A DNA stretch of 56,723 nucleotides, taken from Bacteroidota bacterium (GTDB lineage: Bacteria; Bacteroidota; Ignavibacteria; Ignavibacteriales; Melioribacteraceae). This document shows, one piece after another, positions 8,943 through 17,485 of this stretch. The notes beneath the pieces were generated by a model. The model worked only from the letters and a program-made list of their open reading frames with translations, made no database searches and was not told where the DNA came from. Both the position numbers and the translations under genes were made by a program. Location: assembly GCA_021801605.1 (NCBI GenBank), contig JAJYXU010000114.1, positions 1 through 56,723 on the forward strand. Direction: 5' to 3'. Every line of letters starts with the position of its first letter. The first letter of the stretch is position 1.

Positions 8943-9941
8943 TTATTCCTTGTATCCAATCATAAGCGATGAACCGAAGCTGGTATTCTTTCTTTCTATT
9001 TTTTTGATGCCTGCATTTGTAAACCAACTTTTCATTTCTGTTTCCGTGTATGTATCGCCCCGTTCGGTTCCGACAAGCATATTCAAGGCAAAAAATGCGC
9101 CGCCCGCCGGTTCGGTTCTATCTTCATTCATCACCCAATCTTTAATAACTATCTGTCCACCGGCATTGAGCGAGTCATAACATTTTTTTATTAGAAAATT
9201 ATTTTCATCAAAACTGTTTATATGAACAATCGCCGAAAGAAAAATTAAATCGTATCCGCCGCCAAAATCATCAACAAGATAATTGCCGTTTAAGAATGAA
9301 ATTTTTTCGGTCATCTTTTCTTGTTCAACATAACGGTTTGTAATAGGAATAACATTTGGAAGATCAAAAATAAGAGCATTCAGATTTGGATTTTTTTTGA
9401 TGAACTCCATAGCGAACACTCCCGAGCCGCCGCCGAGATCAAGCATTTTGTTCACATTAGTCAGATCGAGCATCAATGCAGTTATCTTTGCTTCTTTAAC
9501 GCCGCGGTAATGCATTGCGCCGATAAACGATTCTAACCAATCAATTCCACCCGGAGAAGGTTTATGCTCAGCGGCAGAAGTCCCCGCTTTCACCGATTCA
9601 GTTAACGAACCCCATGTATTCCATAAACCCAACGAATGAAATAGACCGCCCATAAATTCCGGTTTACCTTTCACTAAATATTGAGAAGCGTTTTCGGAAT
9701 TATAAAATTTACCGTGAACCTTCCGTAAAAAACCAAGAGCAACAAGTGCGTTCATCAATCTGTCGGTTGCATGTTCGTTACAATTAATTTTTAGAGCAAC
9801 TTCTTTTGAGGGCAGCATCTGTTTATCAAGTATTGTAAATAGATCCAGCTCAATTGCGGTTAGCAGAATTCTGCTTTGCTGAAATGAATTTGCAAGCGCG
9901 CGGATTTCATCCGGTTTAAGGTAATCGTTTTGTGTGTTCAT
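8943..9941 (-). CDS. Methyltransferase_2 family O-methyltransferase
   Basis: A 332-aa protein with an N-terminal winged-helix dimerisation domain (about 10-90) and a C-terminal class I SAM-dependent methyltransferase domain. The SAM-binding glycine loop is MLDLGGGSGVFAM at about 166-178, followed by the acidic IFDLPNV strand 2 end and GGQIVIKDWVMNED near the post-II motif. The architecture matches small-molecule O-methyltransferases of the hydroxyindole/plant type, and in bacteria also tRNA-unrelated natural-product enzymes. Substrate is unknown. Downstream on the same strand is the unknown lipoprotein; SAM for the reaction would come from MetK encoded in this window. Confidence 0.85.
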   Translation of the reverse strand: MNTQNDYLKPDEIRALANSFQQSRILLTAIELDLFTILDKQMLPSKEVALKINCNEHATDRLMNALVALGFLRKVHGKFYNSENASQYLVKGKPEFMGGLFHSLGLWNTWGSLTESVKAGTSAAEHKPSPGGIDWLESFIGAMHYRGVKEAKITALMLDLTNVNKMLDLGGGSGVFAMEFIKKNPNLNALIFDLPNVIPITNRYVEQEKMTEKISFLNGNYLVDDFGGGYDLIFLSAIVHINSFDENNFLIKKCYDSLNAGGQIVIKDWVMNEDRTEPAGGAFFALNMLVGTERGDTYTETEMKSWFTNAGIKKIERKNTSFGSSLMIGYKE

Positions 9942-10128
9942 GCTGTCGCTGTCTGTTATTTTTTACTAATTAAATTTAACTCTCTTCAGATCATATTTCC
10001 ATTTTTATAACAACATGACTTCTTTTAGAAAAAATTATTCCAGCTAATAGTTTTTTTACTTCCTAAACTGATGAAAACAAAATTATAAGACATGATTTGA
10101 TGAGACTGTATTTTATTTCGTATTAGAA

Positions 10129-10155
10129 AGCCACGTCCTTTGGGCGTGGTAGTTT
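10129..10155. mobile_element. IS200/IS605-like end hairpin (remnant)
   Basis: AGCCACGTCC-TTT-GGGCGTGGTAGTTTAC forms a compact imperfect hairpin (CCACG.CC with GG.CGTGG). Its sequence closely resembles the subterminal right-end hairpins of IS200/IS605 family elements, which end in a GGCGTGGTAGTT-like sequence. No tnpA or tnpB reading frame is nearby, so this would be a solo end or relic. The call rests on recall of the motif. Confidence 0.4.
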
Positions 10156-10471
10156 ACTCAGAATATTGATCGCGTGTGTTATAAAAATTTTTAGACCAAA
10201 TCATGTTGCCATCTGGTGAGTACTTTTGAATTATTGCAAAATCCTATGATGTGCCAAAAGAAGCGTTCCCGATGCAGTATAAATTATTAAATGAGTCAAT
10301 TGCTATAGACTTTGCTTCTTCCCATGAAGAAGATGAAGATACAAAACGAATTTCTGAAAGTAGTTTACCAAAGGGGGAATATTTGAGAATTATTAAATCC
10401 TGACTTAGATCGATGCCTGCACTTTTTCCAGCTAAATAAATATTGTTATCTCTATCCATTTTTGCATCATT
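10154..10471 (-). pseudogene. SBBP-type beta-propeller repeat fragment, interrupted
   Basis: Minus-strand frame that reads MDRDNNIYLAGKSAG, DLIILKYSPFGKLL, SIAIDSFNNLYCIGNASFGTS, then an in-frame TAG at 10244-10246, then DFAIIQKYSPDGNMIWSKNF to a TAA at 10154-10156. The units D..NN.Y..G and ..I.KYSP.G are characteristic of SBBP/seven-bladed propeller repeats of secreted proteins. The TAG replaces what is probably Tyr (GTS-Y-DFAII). The fragment lacks a signal peptide and start, and TGA lies just upstream of it. It is a relic of a larger secreted propeller gene, abutting the IS605-like hairpin. Confidence 0.7.
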
Positions 10472-10482
10472 TCATGCAAAGT

Positions 10483-10520
10483 GTTTAACAACACCGACCG
10501 TGGCGAGCTGTATGTTATAT
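10483..10520. other. attC-like short hairpin
   Basis: TAACAACA (10486-10493) can pair with TGTATGTTA (about 10509-10517) leaving one bulged base, around a CCGACCGTGGCGAGC core. Short stems with an extrahelical base recall integron attC sites, and GTTTAAC on the left fits the R-box pattern, but the right box does not fit cleanly. There is also an 8-bp outer pair GCAAAGTG (10476-10483) with CACTTTGC (10559-10566). Nothing else supports an integron here. Confidence 0.2.
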
Positions 10521-10695
10521 AATATTATCAGCGCTGTCATGGATCATTCCTTGACCGCCACTTTGCTCTGTTAATTATTAGTCCTTGATCTATCTGGAAG
10601 GAATTCCCAAACAGATTTTTCTATTCCCAACATCTTTTTCGTTTTTATATTATTTTAGAACCGGATTTCCATCAACTAATCTTAGGAAATTATTT

Positions 10696-13185
10696 ATGGC
10701 ACTTCTTAAAGCTCGCACTTTGAACGAATTAAAATCAGATGATCTAAAATGGACCTGTGACACGGATGTATTTGATTTCGAGAACACAAAAAATGTTAAA
10801 CCAATCGAAGGAATAGTCGGTCAGGAACGCGCGTTGAAAGCTTTACGGCTCGGTGTTGAATTGAAAAGTCCCGGCTACAATATTTTTATTACCGGTCTTT
10901 CCGGCACGGGTAAGTTTACCGCAATAAAACAGATGCTGGAATCGATCACGCCGGATTGTTCTAATCTTAACGATTACGCATACGTAAATAATTTTAAGGA
11001 TGAAGACAGACCAATACTGCTGCAGTTTCCTGCCGGACAAGCAAATAAATTCAAGAAAGATTTATCACGCGCAATTAAATTTTTACAAGAAAAAATTCCG
11101 CAGCTTCTTTCCGCCGAACCATTCGCAAAACAGAAGAAACAAATTTTCTCGGAATTCGGCAGAATACAGCAGAAGATGATGACTGAGTTCGAAGAAAAAC
11201 TTAAAAAAGATAAATTTACTCTCGGTCAGGTTAAAGTGGGTGAACTTGTCCGTCCCGAAATTTTAGCCGTAGTTAATGAACAACCCGTTTTTGTACAACA
11301 ACTTGATGAACTAATCCACTCAGAAAAAATCACAAAAGAAAAAGCAGAAGAGATCGTAACAAAATATTCTTCTTATCAAGATGAACTTCAGAGAGTTTTC
11401 AGAGAAAGTTTAAAACTCACACAAGACTTCCAAGAAAGAGTTGCGAAACTTGAAAGTGAGTTTGTCAATGAGTTTATAGCGCTTACACTTGAAGACTTGA
11501 AGAAAAAATATAAAATTCATTCCGTTAAAGACTATTTAGACCAGGTTCACGAAAGTATTCTTATTAATCTGGATGTATTTAAAGGACAAAAACCCGCACG
11601 CGAAGAAGCTAATGGCGGAGTTATAATTGACTATCTGAAGGAGTATGAACTCAATATTATACTCGATAATTCGCGTACAAAAAAATGCCCGGTAATAGTT
11701 GAAACATCTCCAACATACAACAACCTATTCGGCACAATTGAAAAATACAGCGACGGAAAGGGCGGCTGGTATGCAGACTTCACAAAAATTAAAGCCGGTT
11801 CTCTGCTTCGCGCAAACGGAGGATATATAATAATCAATGCGATGGATGCTTTCGGCGAACCGGGTGTGTGGAAAACTCTCAAACGAGTTTTGTTATTCGG
11901 TCAACTGGAAATTCAAGACGTTGCCAATCTTTATCAACTATCCCCCAGCATATTAAAACCGGAACCGATTGACGTTGACACAAAAGTGATAATGATTGGG
12001 AACAACTACATCTATTCGGTGCTCTCTTCATATGAAGATGACTTCAATAAAATTTTCAAGGTTAAAGCCGACTTCGATTATGAAATGAAACGTTCAGAAT
12101 CAACGATGACAGAATATGCAATGATAATTAAGAAACTGATTCAATCGGAGAAACTTTTAGAGTTTGATAAATCCGCAATTGCAAAAATTATTGAATACGG
12201 CGCGCGTTATGCCGGTGAAAAGAATAAACTGACTACTCGTTTTGCATACATTGCCGATCTTGTTCGGGAAGCTTGTTTCTGGGCGCGCGACAACAAACAT
12301 AAAATGGTAACAAGCTTTCATGTTGATGAGGCATTCAATTCTTCCAAAGAACGGCACGGGCTGTATGAATCCAAACTTTCTGAAATGATTAATGACGGAA
12401 CAATTTTAATTGATACCGATGGTGTGCGCGTTGGAACGATAAATGGACTGGCTGTTTACGAAAGTGGGAAATTTGCATTCGGAAAACCAACACGAATTAC
12501 TGCATCTGTTTCGCTCGGCAGTGGAAATATTATTAATGTTGAGCGGGAATCCGGGTTAAGCGGAAACACTCACAACAAAGGCGTGTTAATCATTTCCGGT
12601 TACTTCAGAGAAAATTTCGGCACCCGCATTCCGCTTTCATTTACGGCAAGTTTGGTTTTTGAACAAGGATATGGAATGATTGACGGAGACAGCGCATCAA
12701 TAACGGAAATTTGCGCGCTTCTTTCTGCTCTTTCCAATATTCCTCTTAAACAATCTTTTGCAATTACAGGATCGGTAAATCAGAAAGGAGAGATACAACC
12801 AATTGGCGGAGTTAACGAAAAGATTGAAGGATTTTTTGATGTCTGCAAATCGAAAGGATTGACAGGTAGACAAGGTGTTGTAATTCCGGCACAGAATGTT
12901 AAAGACTTGATGCTTAACGATGAAGTGGTTGATGCGGTGAAAAAAAATAAATTTCATATCTATGCCGTCAGAAAGGTTGAAGAGGCGATTGAAATTCTTA
13001 CAGGTATTCGTGCAGGCACAAAATTGAAGAATGGAAAATTTGAACCGAACACGGTTTTCGGCGAAGTGGAAAAAGAACTTACATCAATGAGAAAAAGATT
13101 ACGTCCAATCGAAAAGAAAAAAAATAATTCTAAAACAAAAGAAAATGGTGAAGAGAAATCACTCAAAAGCAGAAAGAAAAAATGA
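10696..13185 (+). CDS. Lon-like ATP-dependent protease
   Basis: An 829-aa cytosolic protease of the LonB-like AAA family. The frame opens further upstream, but the ATG at 10696 is preferred: it follows a TAGGAAAT ribosome-binding region and gives the usual MALLKARTLNEL N-terminus. Walker A is GLSGTGKF at 67-74, followed by a long coiled-coil insertion (about 110-290) and the rest of the AAA module. The C-terminal proteolytic domain has nucleophile S666 in DGDSAS and general base K709 in GGVNEK; their 43-residue spacing equals that of S679/K722 in E. coli Lon. The tail is Lys-rich. Its TGA overlaps the pyruvate kinase ATG (ATGA), implying translational coupling. Confidence 0.9.
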   Translation: MALLKARTLNELKSDDLKWTCDTDVFDFENTKNVKPIEGIVGQERALKALRLGVELKSPGYNIFITGLSGTGKFTAIKQMLESITPDCSNLNDYAYVNNFKDEDRPILLQFPAGQANKFKKDLSRAIKFLQEKIPQLLSAEPFAKQKKQIFSEFGRIQQKMMTEFEEKLKKDKFTLGQVKVGELVRPEILAVVNEQPVFVQQLDELIHSEKITKEKAEEIVTKYSSYQDELQRVFRESLKLTQDFQERVAKLESEFVNEFIALTLEDLKKKYKIHSVKDYLDQVHESILINLDVFKGQKPAREEANGGVIIDYLKEYELNIILDNSRTKKCPVIVETSPTYNNLFGTIEKYSDGKGGWYADFTKIKAGSLLRANGGYIIINAMDAFGEPGVWKTLKRVLLFGQLEIQDVANLYQLSPSILKPEPIDVDTKVIMIGNNYIYSVLSSYEDDFNKIFKVKADFDYEMKRSESTMTEYAMIIKKLIQSEKLLEFDKSAIAKIIEYGARYAGEKNKLTTRFAYIADLVREACFWARDNKHKMVTSFHVDEAFNSSKERHGLYESKLSEMINDGTILIDTDGVRVGTINGLAVYESGKFAFGKPTRITASVSLGSGNIINVERESGLSGNTHNKGVLIISGYFRENFGTRIPLSFTASLVFEQGYGMIDGDSASITEICALLSALSNIPLKQSFAITGSVNQKGEIQPIGGVNEKIEGFFDVCKSKGLTGRQGVVIPAQNVKDLMLNDEVVDAVKKNKFHIYAVRKVEEAIEILTGIRAGTKLKNGKFEPNTVFGEVEKELTSMRKRLRPIEKKKNNSKTKENGEEKSLKSRKKK

Positions 13186-14609
13186 CAACAAAATTCGCAA
13201 AGACGAAAATACTTGCTACAATTGGACCGGCGACGGATTCAAAGGATAAATTAGAAGCATTAATAGATGCCGGCTGTAACGCGTTCAGACTTAATTTTTC
13301 TCACGGCAATCCGGACTATTTCGAAAAAGTTTTTAATTCTATAAATGACCTTTGCATTTCAAAATCACTTCCGATTCCTATTCTTATTGATTTACAAGGA
13401 CCTAAAATTAGAATCGGTGAGTTAGAGAAACCGGAAATTGAAATATTTGACGGGAATAAAATTGAGATAACGAACGAAAAGGTAATTGGAACAGCTCAAA
13501 AAATTTCCACTTCATATTTTCCCTTACCGGTAGATGCGGAGGTAGGCGATAAAATTTTGATTGATGATGGATTGATAAATTTAAAAGTTATTTCAAAAAC
13601 CAAAATATCCGTCATATGTGAAGTTGTTAACGGCGGAATTCTAAGACCCAAAAAGGGAATGAATCTTCCCGGTATGAAACTCAGTTCTCCATCCGTCACA
13701 GAATTAGATCTAGCTAATCTTGAATTTGCGTTGAAACACCGTGTTGATTTTATAGCGCTCTCTTTCGTTAGAAAAGCATCGGATATTTATGATTTGAGAA
13801 AGTGGTTACAAGATCGCGGTTTCGATAAACCGGTAATCGCAAAAATTGAAAAACCGGAAGCAGTCACAAATTTTGAAAGCATCCTAAATGCGGCGGATGG
13901 AATAATGGTTGCACGGGGTGATCTTGGCGTTGAGTTAAAACCGTACGATGTGCCGATCATTCAAAAAAAAATAATTAAGCGTTGTAACACAGTGGGTAAA
14001 CTTGTAATCACTGCAACGCAGATGATCGAATCAATGATCCATAATCCGGTTCCGACTCGGGCGGAAGCATCTGACATAGCAAACGCTGTGTTGGATGGAA
14101 CGGACGTTGTAATGTTGAGCGGCGAGACATCGGTCGGTAAGTTTCCTGTTGAAGCGGTAAAATTTATGAATAACATTTTGCTAACCACAGAAGAACAAAA
14201 ATCTTGGAAAGCAAAAGTAGATTACGAAATTCCAAAAGACCTTACAGATAATATTTTTGATTCTACCGGAAGAGCAATTGCAGACATTGCAAAACAAATT
14301 AATGCTGCGGCAATTGTCATCTTTACACATCAAGGAAGAAAAGCGAAAGTGGTTTCAAAGTTCCGTCCCGATTCTTCGATCTTTGCGATCTCAAATGAAT
14401 TTAAAACTCTTAACACACTTAATTTATATTCCGGAATTCATCCATTGTTTTTAGAAAATATAGAGGACGAAGAATTAGCATTTCAAAATGCTCTTAAGAT
14501 GCTTAAGGAAAAAAATTTTGTAGGGAGCGGTGATGTAATTTTATTTACAGCCGGCGCACCGCACACCGATAAAGGAAGAAGAACGTGGATAAGGTTCACT
14601 GTTGTGTAA
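13182..14609 (+). CDS. pyk: Pyruvate kinase
   Basis: A 475-aa glycolytic enzyme converting phosphoenolpyruvate and ADP to pyruvate and ATP. Visible landmarks are KILATIGPA at the N-terminus, RLNFSHG (36-42), the LIDLQGPKIR strand, the AKIEKPEA catalytic lysine region, MVARGDLGVEL metal/substrate motif and TATQMIESM at about 277-285. The C-terminal domain is present and there is no extra PEP-utiliser domain. Its ATG overlaps the stop of the Lon-like protease gene by four bases, so expression is probably coupled. No terminator is obvious after the stop. Confidence 0.96.
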   Translation: MTTKFAKTKILATIGPATDSKDKLEALIDAGCNAFRLNFSHGNPDYFEKVFNSINDLCISKSLPIPILIDLQGPKIRIGELEKPEIEIFDGNKIEITNEKVIGTAQKISTSYFPLPVDAEVGDKILIDDGLINLKVISKTKISVICEVVNGGILRPKKGMNLPGMKLSSPSVTELDLANLEFALKHRVDFIALSFVRKASDIYDLRKWLQDRGFDKPVIAKIEKPEAVTNFESILNAADGIMVARGDLGVELKPYDVPIIQKKIIKRCNTVGKLVITATQMIESMIHNPVPTRAEASDIANAVLDGTDVVMLSGETSVGKFPVEAVKFMNNILLTTEEQKSWKAKVDYEIPKDLTDNIFDSTGRAIADIAKQINAAAIVIFTHQGRKAKVVSKFRPDSSIFAISNEFKTLNTLNLYSGIHPLFLENIEDEELAFQNALKMLKEKNFVGSGDVILFTAGAPHTDKGRRTWIRFTVV

Positions 14610-14754
14610 TAATTTTGAATTGTGGATTATTCAATTAGTCTTCAAACCCGACTTAGACTTGTTTAAGGGGTTAGATTCTACGTTGATAAGTGCATTTCTT
14701 TTATGAATCAAAAGTCGTATCTTTCAAACGAAAAACAGAAAAAAGAATAATAGT

Positions 14755-14985
14755 ATGAAGAAAAAAATATCTTACCCTGTTATTTATGAAGCTGCCGAAG
14801 AAAGTGGATATATTGCTTATGTTCCTGCGCTGCCGGGTTGCCATACCCAGGGAGAAACCTTTGAAGAAACAGAACAAAACATAAACGAGGCAATTGAAAT
14901 ATATTTAGAAACATTGAAAATAACCAAATCGCCAATCCCGCTGCCCAGGAGTATTTATCAAGGAAGAATTGAAATAGTAATATAA
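14755..14985 (+). CDS. hicB: HicB family antitoxin
   Basis: A 76-aa protein with the HicB fold: the YPVIYEAAEESGYIAYVPALPGC strand-loop-strand core and the TFEETEQNINEAIEIYLETL amphipathic helix. It has no extra C-terminal DNA-binding domain, so autoregulation may depend on another element. It is immediately followed by hicA, 4 nt downstream, so the order is antitoxin first, the reverse of the classical E. coli hicAB arrangement but common in other bacteria. The antitoxin binds and neutralises the HicA RNase. Confidence 0.85.
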   Translation: MKKKISYPVIYEAAEESGYIAYVPALPGCHTQGETFEETEQNINEAIEIYLETLKITKSPIPLPRSIYQGRIEIVI

Positions 14986-14989
14986 GATT

Positions 14990-15220
14990 ATGAAAAATCT
15001 TCCTTCATTAAAATCTTCTGAAGTAATAAAAATTCTGGAAAAAATAGGTTTCAAGAAGTTAAGACAAAAGGGAAGTCATGTTATTCTGTTCAATTCTAAG
15101 CTGAATAAACTCACTGTAGTTCCTCTTCATAAAGGTAAAGAAATTAAAAAATCACTTCTAAGAAAAATTATTATCGAAGATGCAGGTTTGACTATTGACG
15201 AGTTTTTACACAACCTGTAA
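14990..15220 (+). CDS. hicA: HicA family mRNA interferase toxin
   Basis: A 76-aa basic protein with the double-stranded-RNA-binding-like HicA fold: SSEVIKILEKIGFKKLRQKGSHVIL, where the conserved histidine (GSH) is the catalytic residue, followed by LTVVPLHKGKEIKKSLLRKII. The toxin is expected to cleave mRNA and stop translation when HicB is lost. The catalytic histidine is present, so the module looks functional. It ends 21 nt before the radical SAM gene with no terminator visible between them. Confidence 0.87.
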   Translation: MKNLPSLKSSEVIKILEKIGFKKLRQKGSHVILFNSKLNKLTVVPLHKGKEIKKSLLRKIIIEDAGLTIDEFLHNL

Positions 15221-15241
15221 ACTGTATTTTATTTAATTGAT

Positions 15242-16285
15242 ATGAAAACTGAAACTCTACATCTGGCAAACTGGTGGAAAGATGCAGAGAACCTGCCCGG
15301 ATCCAAGTCGGGTGGAAAAATTCTTTGCACGCTATGTCCCCGTTACTGTACAATCGGAGAAGGTCAAGCGGGTTTTTGTTACATCCGCCAAAACATTGAT
15401 GGTAAACTGTATTCTATCGGTTATGGCAAACCAACAGGATTTGCAATAGATCCAATAGAGAAGAAACCGCTTAACCATTTTTTGCCCGGCACGGAGATAT
15501 TAAGTTTTGGAACCGCCGGCTGTAATCTCGGCTGCAAGTTTTGTCAAAACTGGTCGATCTCTAAATCAAAATTGGACAGTGTCCGTTCACTCTCCACATC
15601 TCCCGAAGATGTTGTAGCTCTTGCTAAAAAACAGAGAGTCCCTTCAATCGCTTATACGTATAATGACCCTGTGATTTTTGGCGAATACGTAATTGATATC
15701 TCAAAACTTGCACGAGAAGAAGGCATTAAATCCGTAATGGTAACTGCAGGTTACATTGATAAGGAAGCTCGAAAAGATGTTTATAAATATATTGACGCAG
15801 CTAATGTTGATCTGAAAGCGTTCACAGAAAATTTTTACCACAAATTAACTTCATCGCATCTCTCCGACGTTTTAGATACACTCGTCTGGCTTAAAAAAGA
15901 AACTGATGTATGGTTTGAAATAACTAATTTATTGATCCCCGGTGAAAACGATTCTCAAGAAGAAACTAAACAAATGTGCGAATGGATAGTGAATAACATT
16001 GGAGATGAGGTTCCGCTTCACTTCACAGCATTCCATCCCGATTTTAAGATGACCAATAAATCACAAACTCCTGCTGCCACATTAATAAATGCGCGAAAGA
16101 TTGCTTTAGATATTGGTATTAAGTTTTGCTATGTTGGAAATATTCATGATAAGACCGCACAAAACACATATTGCCCGCATTGCCACAAAACTCTGATCAC
16201 CCGGGATTGGCATTCCGTTCTAACTAATAATGTGATCGGGAATAATTGTCCCTATTGTAACGCACAAATTCCTGGATTTTTTTAA
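15242..16285 (+). CDS. amrS: AmmeMemoRadiSam system radical SAM enzyme
   Basis: A 347-aa radical SAM protein. The 4Fe-4S cluster motif is CNLGCKFC (C94, C98, C101). An N-terminal cysteine cluster CTLCPRYC plus C46 precedes it, and the C-terminus has a zinc-ribbon-like pair CPHC and CPYC. The FGTAGCNLGCKFCQNW signature, a GEYVIDI region and NVDLKAF fit the AmrS family, usually encoded with Memo and AMMECR1 proteins. Neither partner gene is in this window. The modification carried out by the system is unknown. Iron-sulfur and SAM binding residues are intact. Confidence 0.85.
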   Translation: MKTETLHLANWWKDAENLPGSKSGGKILCTLCPRYCTIGEGQAGFCYIRQNIDGKLYSIGYGKPTGFAIDPIEKKPLNHFLPGTEILSFGTAGCNLGCKFCQNWSISKSKLDSVRSLSTSPEDVVALAKKQRVPSIAYTYNDPVIFGEYVIDISKLAREEGIKSVMVTAGYIDKEARKDVYKYIDAANVDLKAFTENFYHKLTSSHLSDVLDTLVWLKKETDVWFEITNLLIPGENDSQEETKQMCEWIVNNIGDEVPLHFTAFHPDFKMTNKSQTPAATLINARKIALDIGIKFCYVGNIHDKTAQNTYCPHCHKTLITRDWHSVLTNNVIGNNCPYCNAQIPGFF

Positions 16286-16379
16286 AAAATGATTTGTAAA
16301 AAGGTCGTAAATCTATATATTACAAAAGCTATAATTGAGTAATTGTAGCAAGAATAAAAAATAACAGCCAGGAGTTCAT

Positions 16380-16901
16380 ATGAAAAAAATATTATTATCA
16401 TCCATCTCTATTTTTCTTCTTTTAATACTGTTCGCTACAACATCTACTGCACAAGGTAAATTGGGCGTTGTGGGAAAAATGTTCAATAAGAACGAAGCAA
16501 ATGTACTTTTTGGTAAGGTAATTGGTTCTCTCACCATAAGCGTAGCTGATTTGAATGCCGCCCTTGATAAGGGAAATGATTATATCTTAATAACTGTAAA
16601 AGATAATCAAGTTGTTATCCGCAACGAAAAGAGAGATTTTTTATCCAGAGAACGTGTAGATATGGGTAAGGATGAAAAAATGTACCTTTTCAGCAAAAGC
16701 ATGATACAAAATTTATTAAAAGCTCAGAAACCGGTTAAACATAGAAGCTCTGCAGTTGGCACAAATGCATTGAGTACTGCAGCTTCTGCAACTGCCGCTG
16801 ATCTTGTTACTGTAGAAGTTAGAGCAAGCGTTCTTACTCTATCAACGGATACTGCCGTGCTTGAATGGGCCTTAATATGTCCACCAACGTGCGCTAATTA
16901 A
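16380..16901 (+). CDS. Secreted protein of unknown function
   Basis: A 173-aa protein that I do not recognise. It starts with a signal peptide (MKKILLSSIS, hydrophobic core, FATTSTAQ) and a CCAGGAGTT ribosome-binding site lies upstream. The mature part has a low-complexity Ala/Ser/Thr stretch (LSTAASATAADL) at about 130-143 and a C-terminal pair of cysteines, CPPTC, close to the end. It sits 6 nt before a six-TM protein gene and heads the cluster with the histidine kinase and response regulator, so it may be a secreted or periplasmic partner of that sensor. That link is inference. Confidence 0.7.
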   Translation: MKKILLSSISIFLLLILFATTSTAQGKLGVVGKMFNKNEANVLFGKVIGSLTISVADLNAALDKGNDYILITVKDNQVVIRNEKRDFLSRERVDMGKDEKMYLFSKSMIQNLLKAQKPVKHRSSAVGTNALSTAASATAADLVTVEVRASVLTLSTDTAVLEWALICPPTCAN

Positions 16902-16906
16902 AAATA

Positions 16907-17485
16907 ATGTCTACAATTACATTCTCTAAATTTTTAATTTACCTCAGTATTATTGTTTGGTTGATACCTCCATTCAGACAATTTCGGAAAAGTAAGTTTT
17001 ACTTTTTTTTAATTCTCGCTTTAATGGACCCAATTGCATTGATTTACTTTGAAATCTTTAAAAATACAATTTCAATAGAGTATTATTTAATATGCGCTTA
17101 TTTATTATTGACAAGTATTTTATGGAACAAAAATTCAAGTAAGTTTAGTTACTTATTTATCCTTGGGGGTTTGTGTCTTGAATTATTGTTATTAGTTCTT
17201 AATTTGAATATAAAAGAAGGTTTATTGTTAATAATTTTTATTCAGCTTGTTATCCTATTCACATTTCTCAAAGCTTTTGTTGTTGATTATGCCGCCAATT
17301 CTAAATTTAATTTTTTCTACATTACTTTAATTTTTTATACACTCACTGTCATTACAAAACTCTTCATTGTTCTAATAGGTTTAGCTGATGCAACTGCTTT
17401 TTTCCATTTTACAACAATCGCGCAAATCTTCCTTGGATTCTACTTTTCGATCTACAGAGAAGATAAAACCGGAAACGCTGTTTAG
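16907..17485 (+). CDS. Six-TM membrane protein upstream of histidine kinase
   Basis: A 192-aa hydrophobic protein with about six membrane helices (near residues 8-22, 28-50, 58-72, 80-98, 103-124, 135-185). It has no recognisable family. It overlaps the following kinase frame by about 98 nt, in the +1 frame. If the A-run around GATAAAACCGG carried a one-base difference, its end FYFSIYREDK would run directly into PETLFSTENPILF of the kinase, giving a single sensor with a 6TM input domain. Either it is a separate partner protein, or one half of a split sensor. Confidence 0.65.
   Translation: MSTITFSKFLIYLSIIVWLIPPFRQFRKSKFYFFLILALMDPIALIYFEIFKNTISIEYYLICAYLLLTSILWNKNSSKFSYLFILGGLCLELLLLVLNLNIKEGLLLIIFIQLVILFTFLKAFVVDYAANSKFNFFYITLIFYTLTVITKLFIVLIGLADATAFFHFTTIAQIFLGFYFSIYREDKTGNAV

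Noticed and set aside
10585-10695. Upstream in-frame start for the Lon-like protease
   Set aside because: The extra 37 residues lack conservation features; the ATG at 10696 has a better ribosome-binding site and the family N-terminus.
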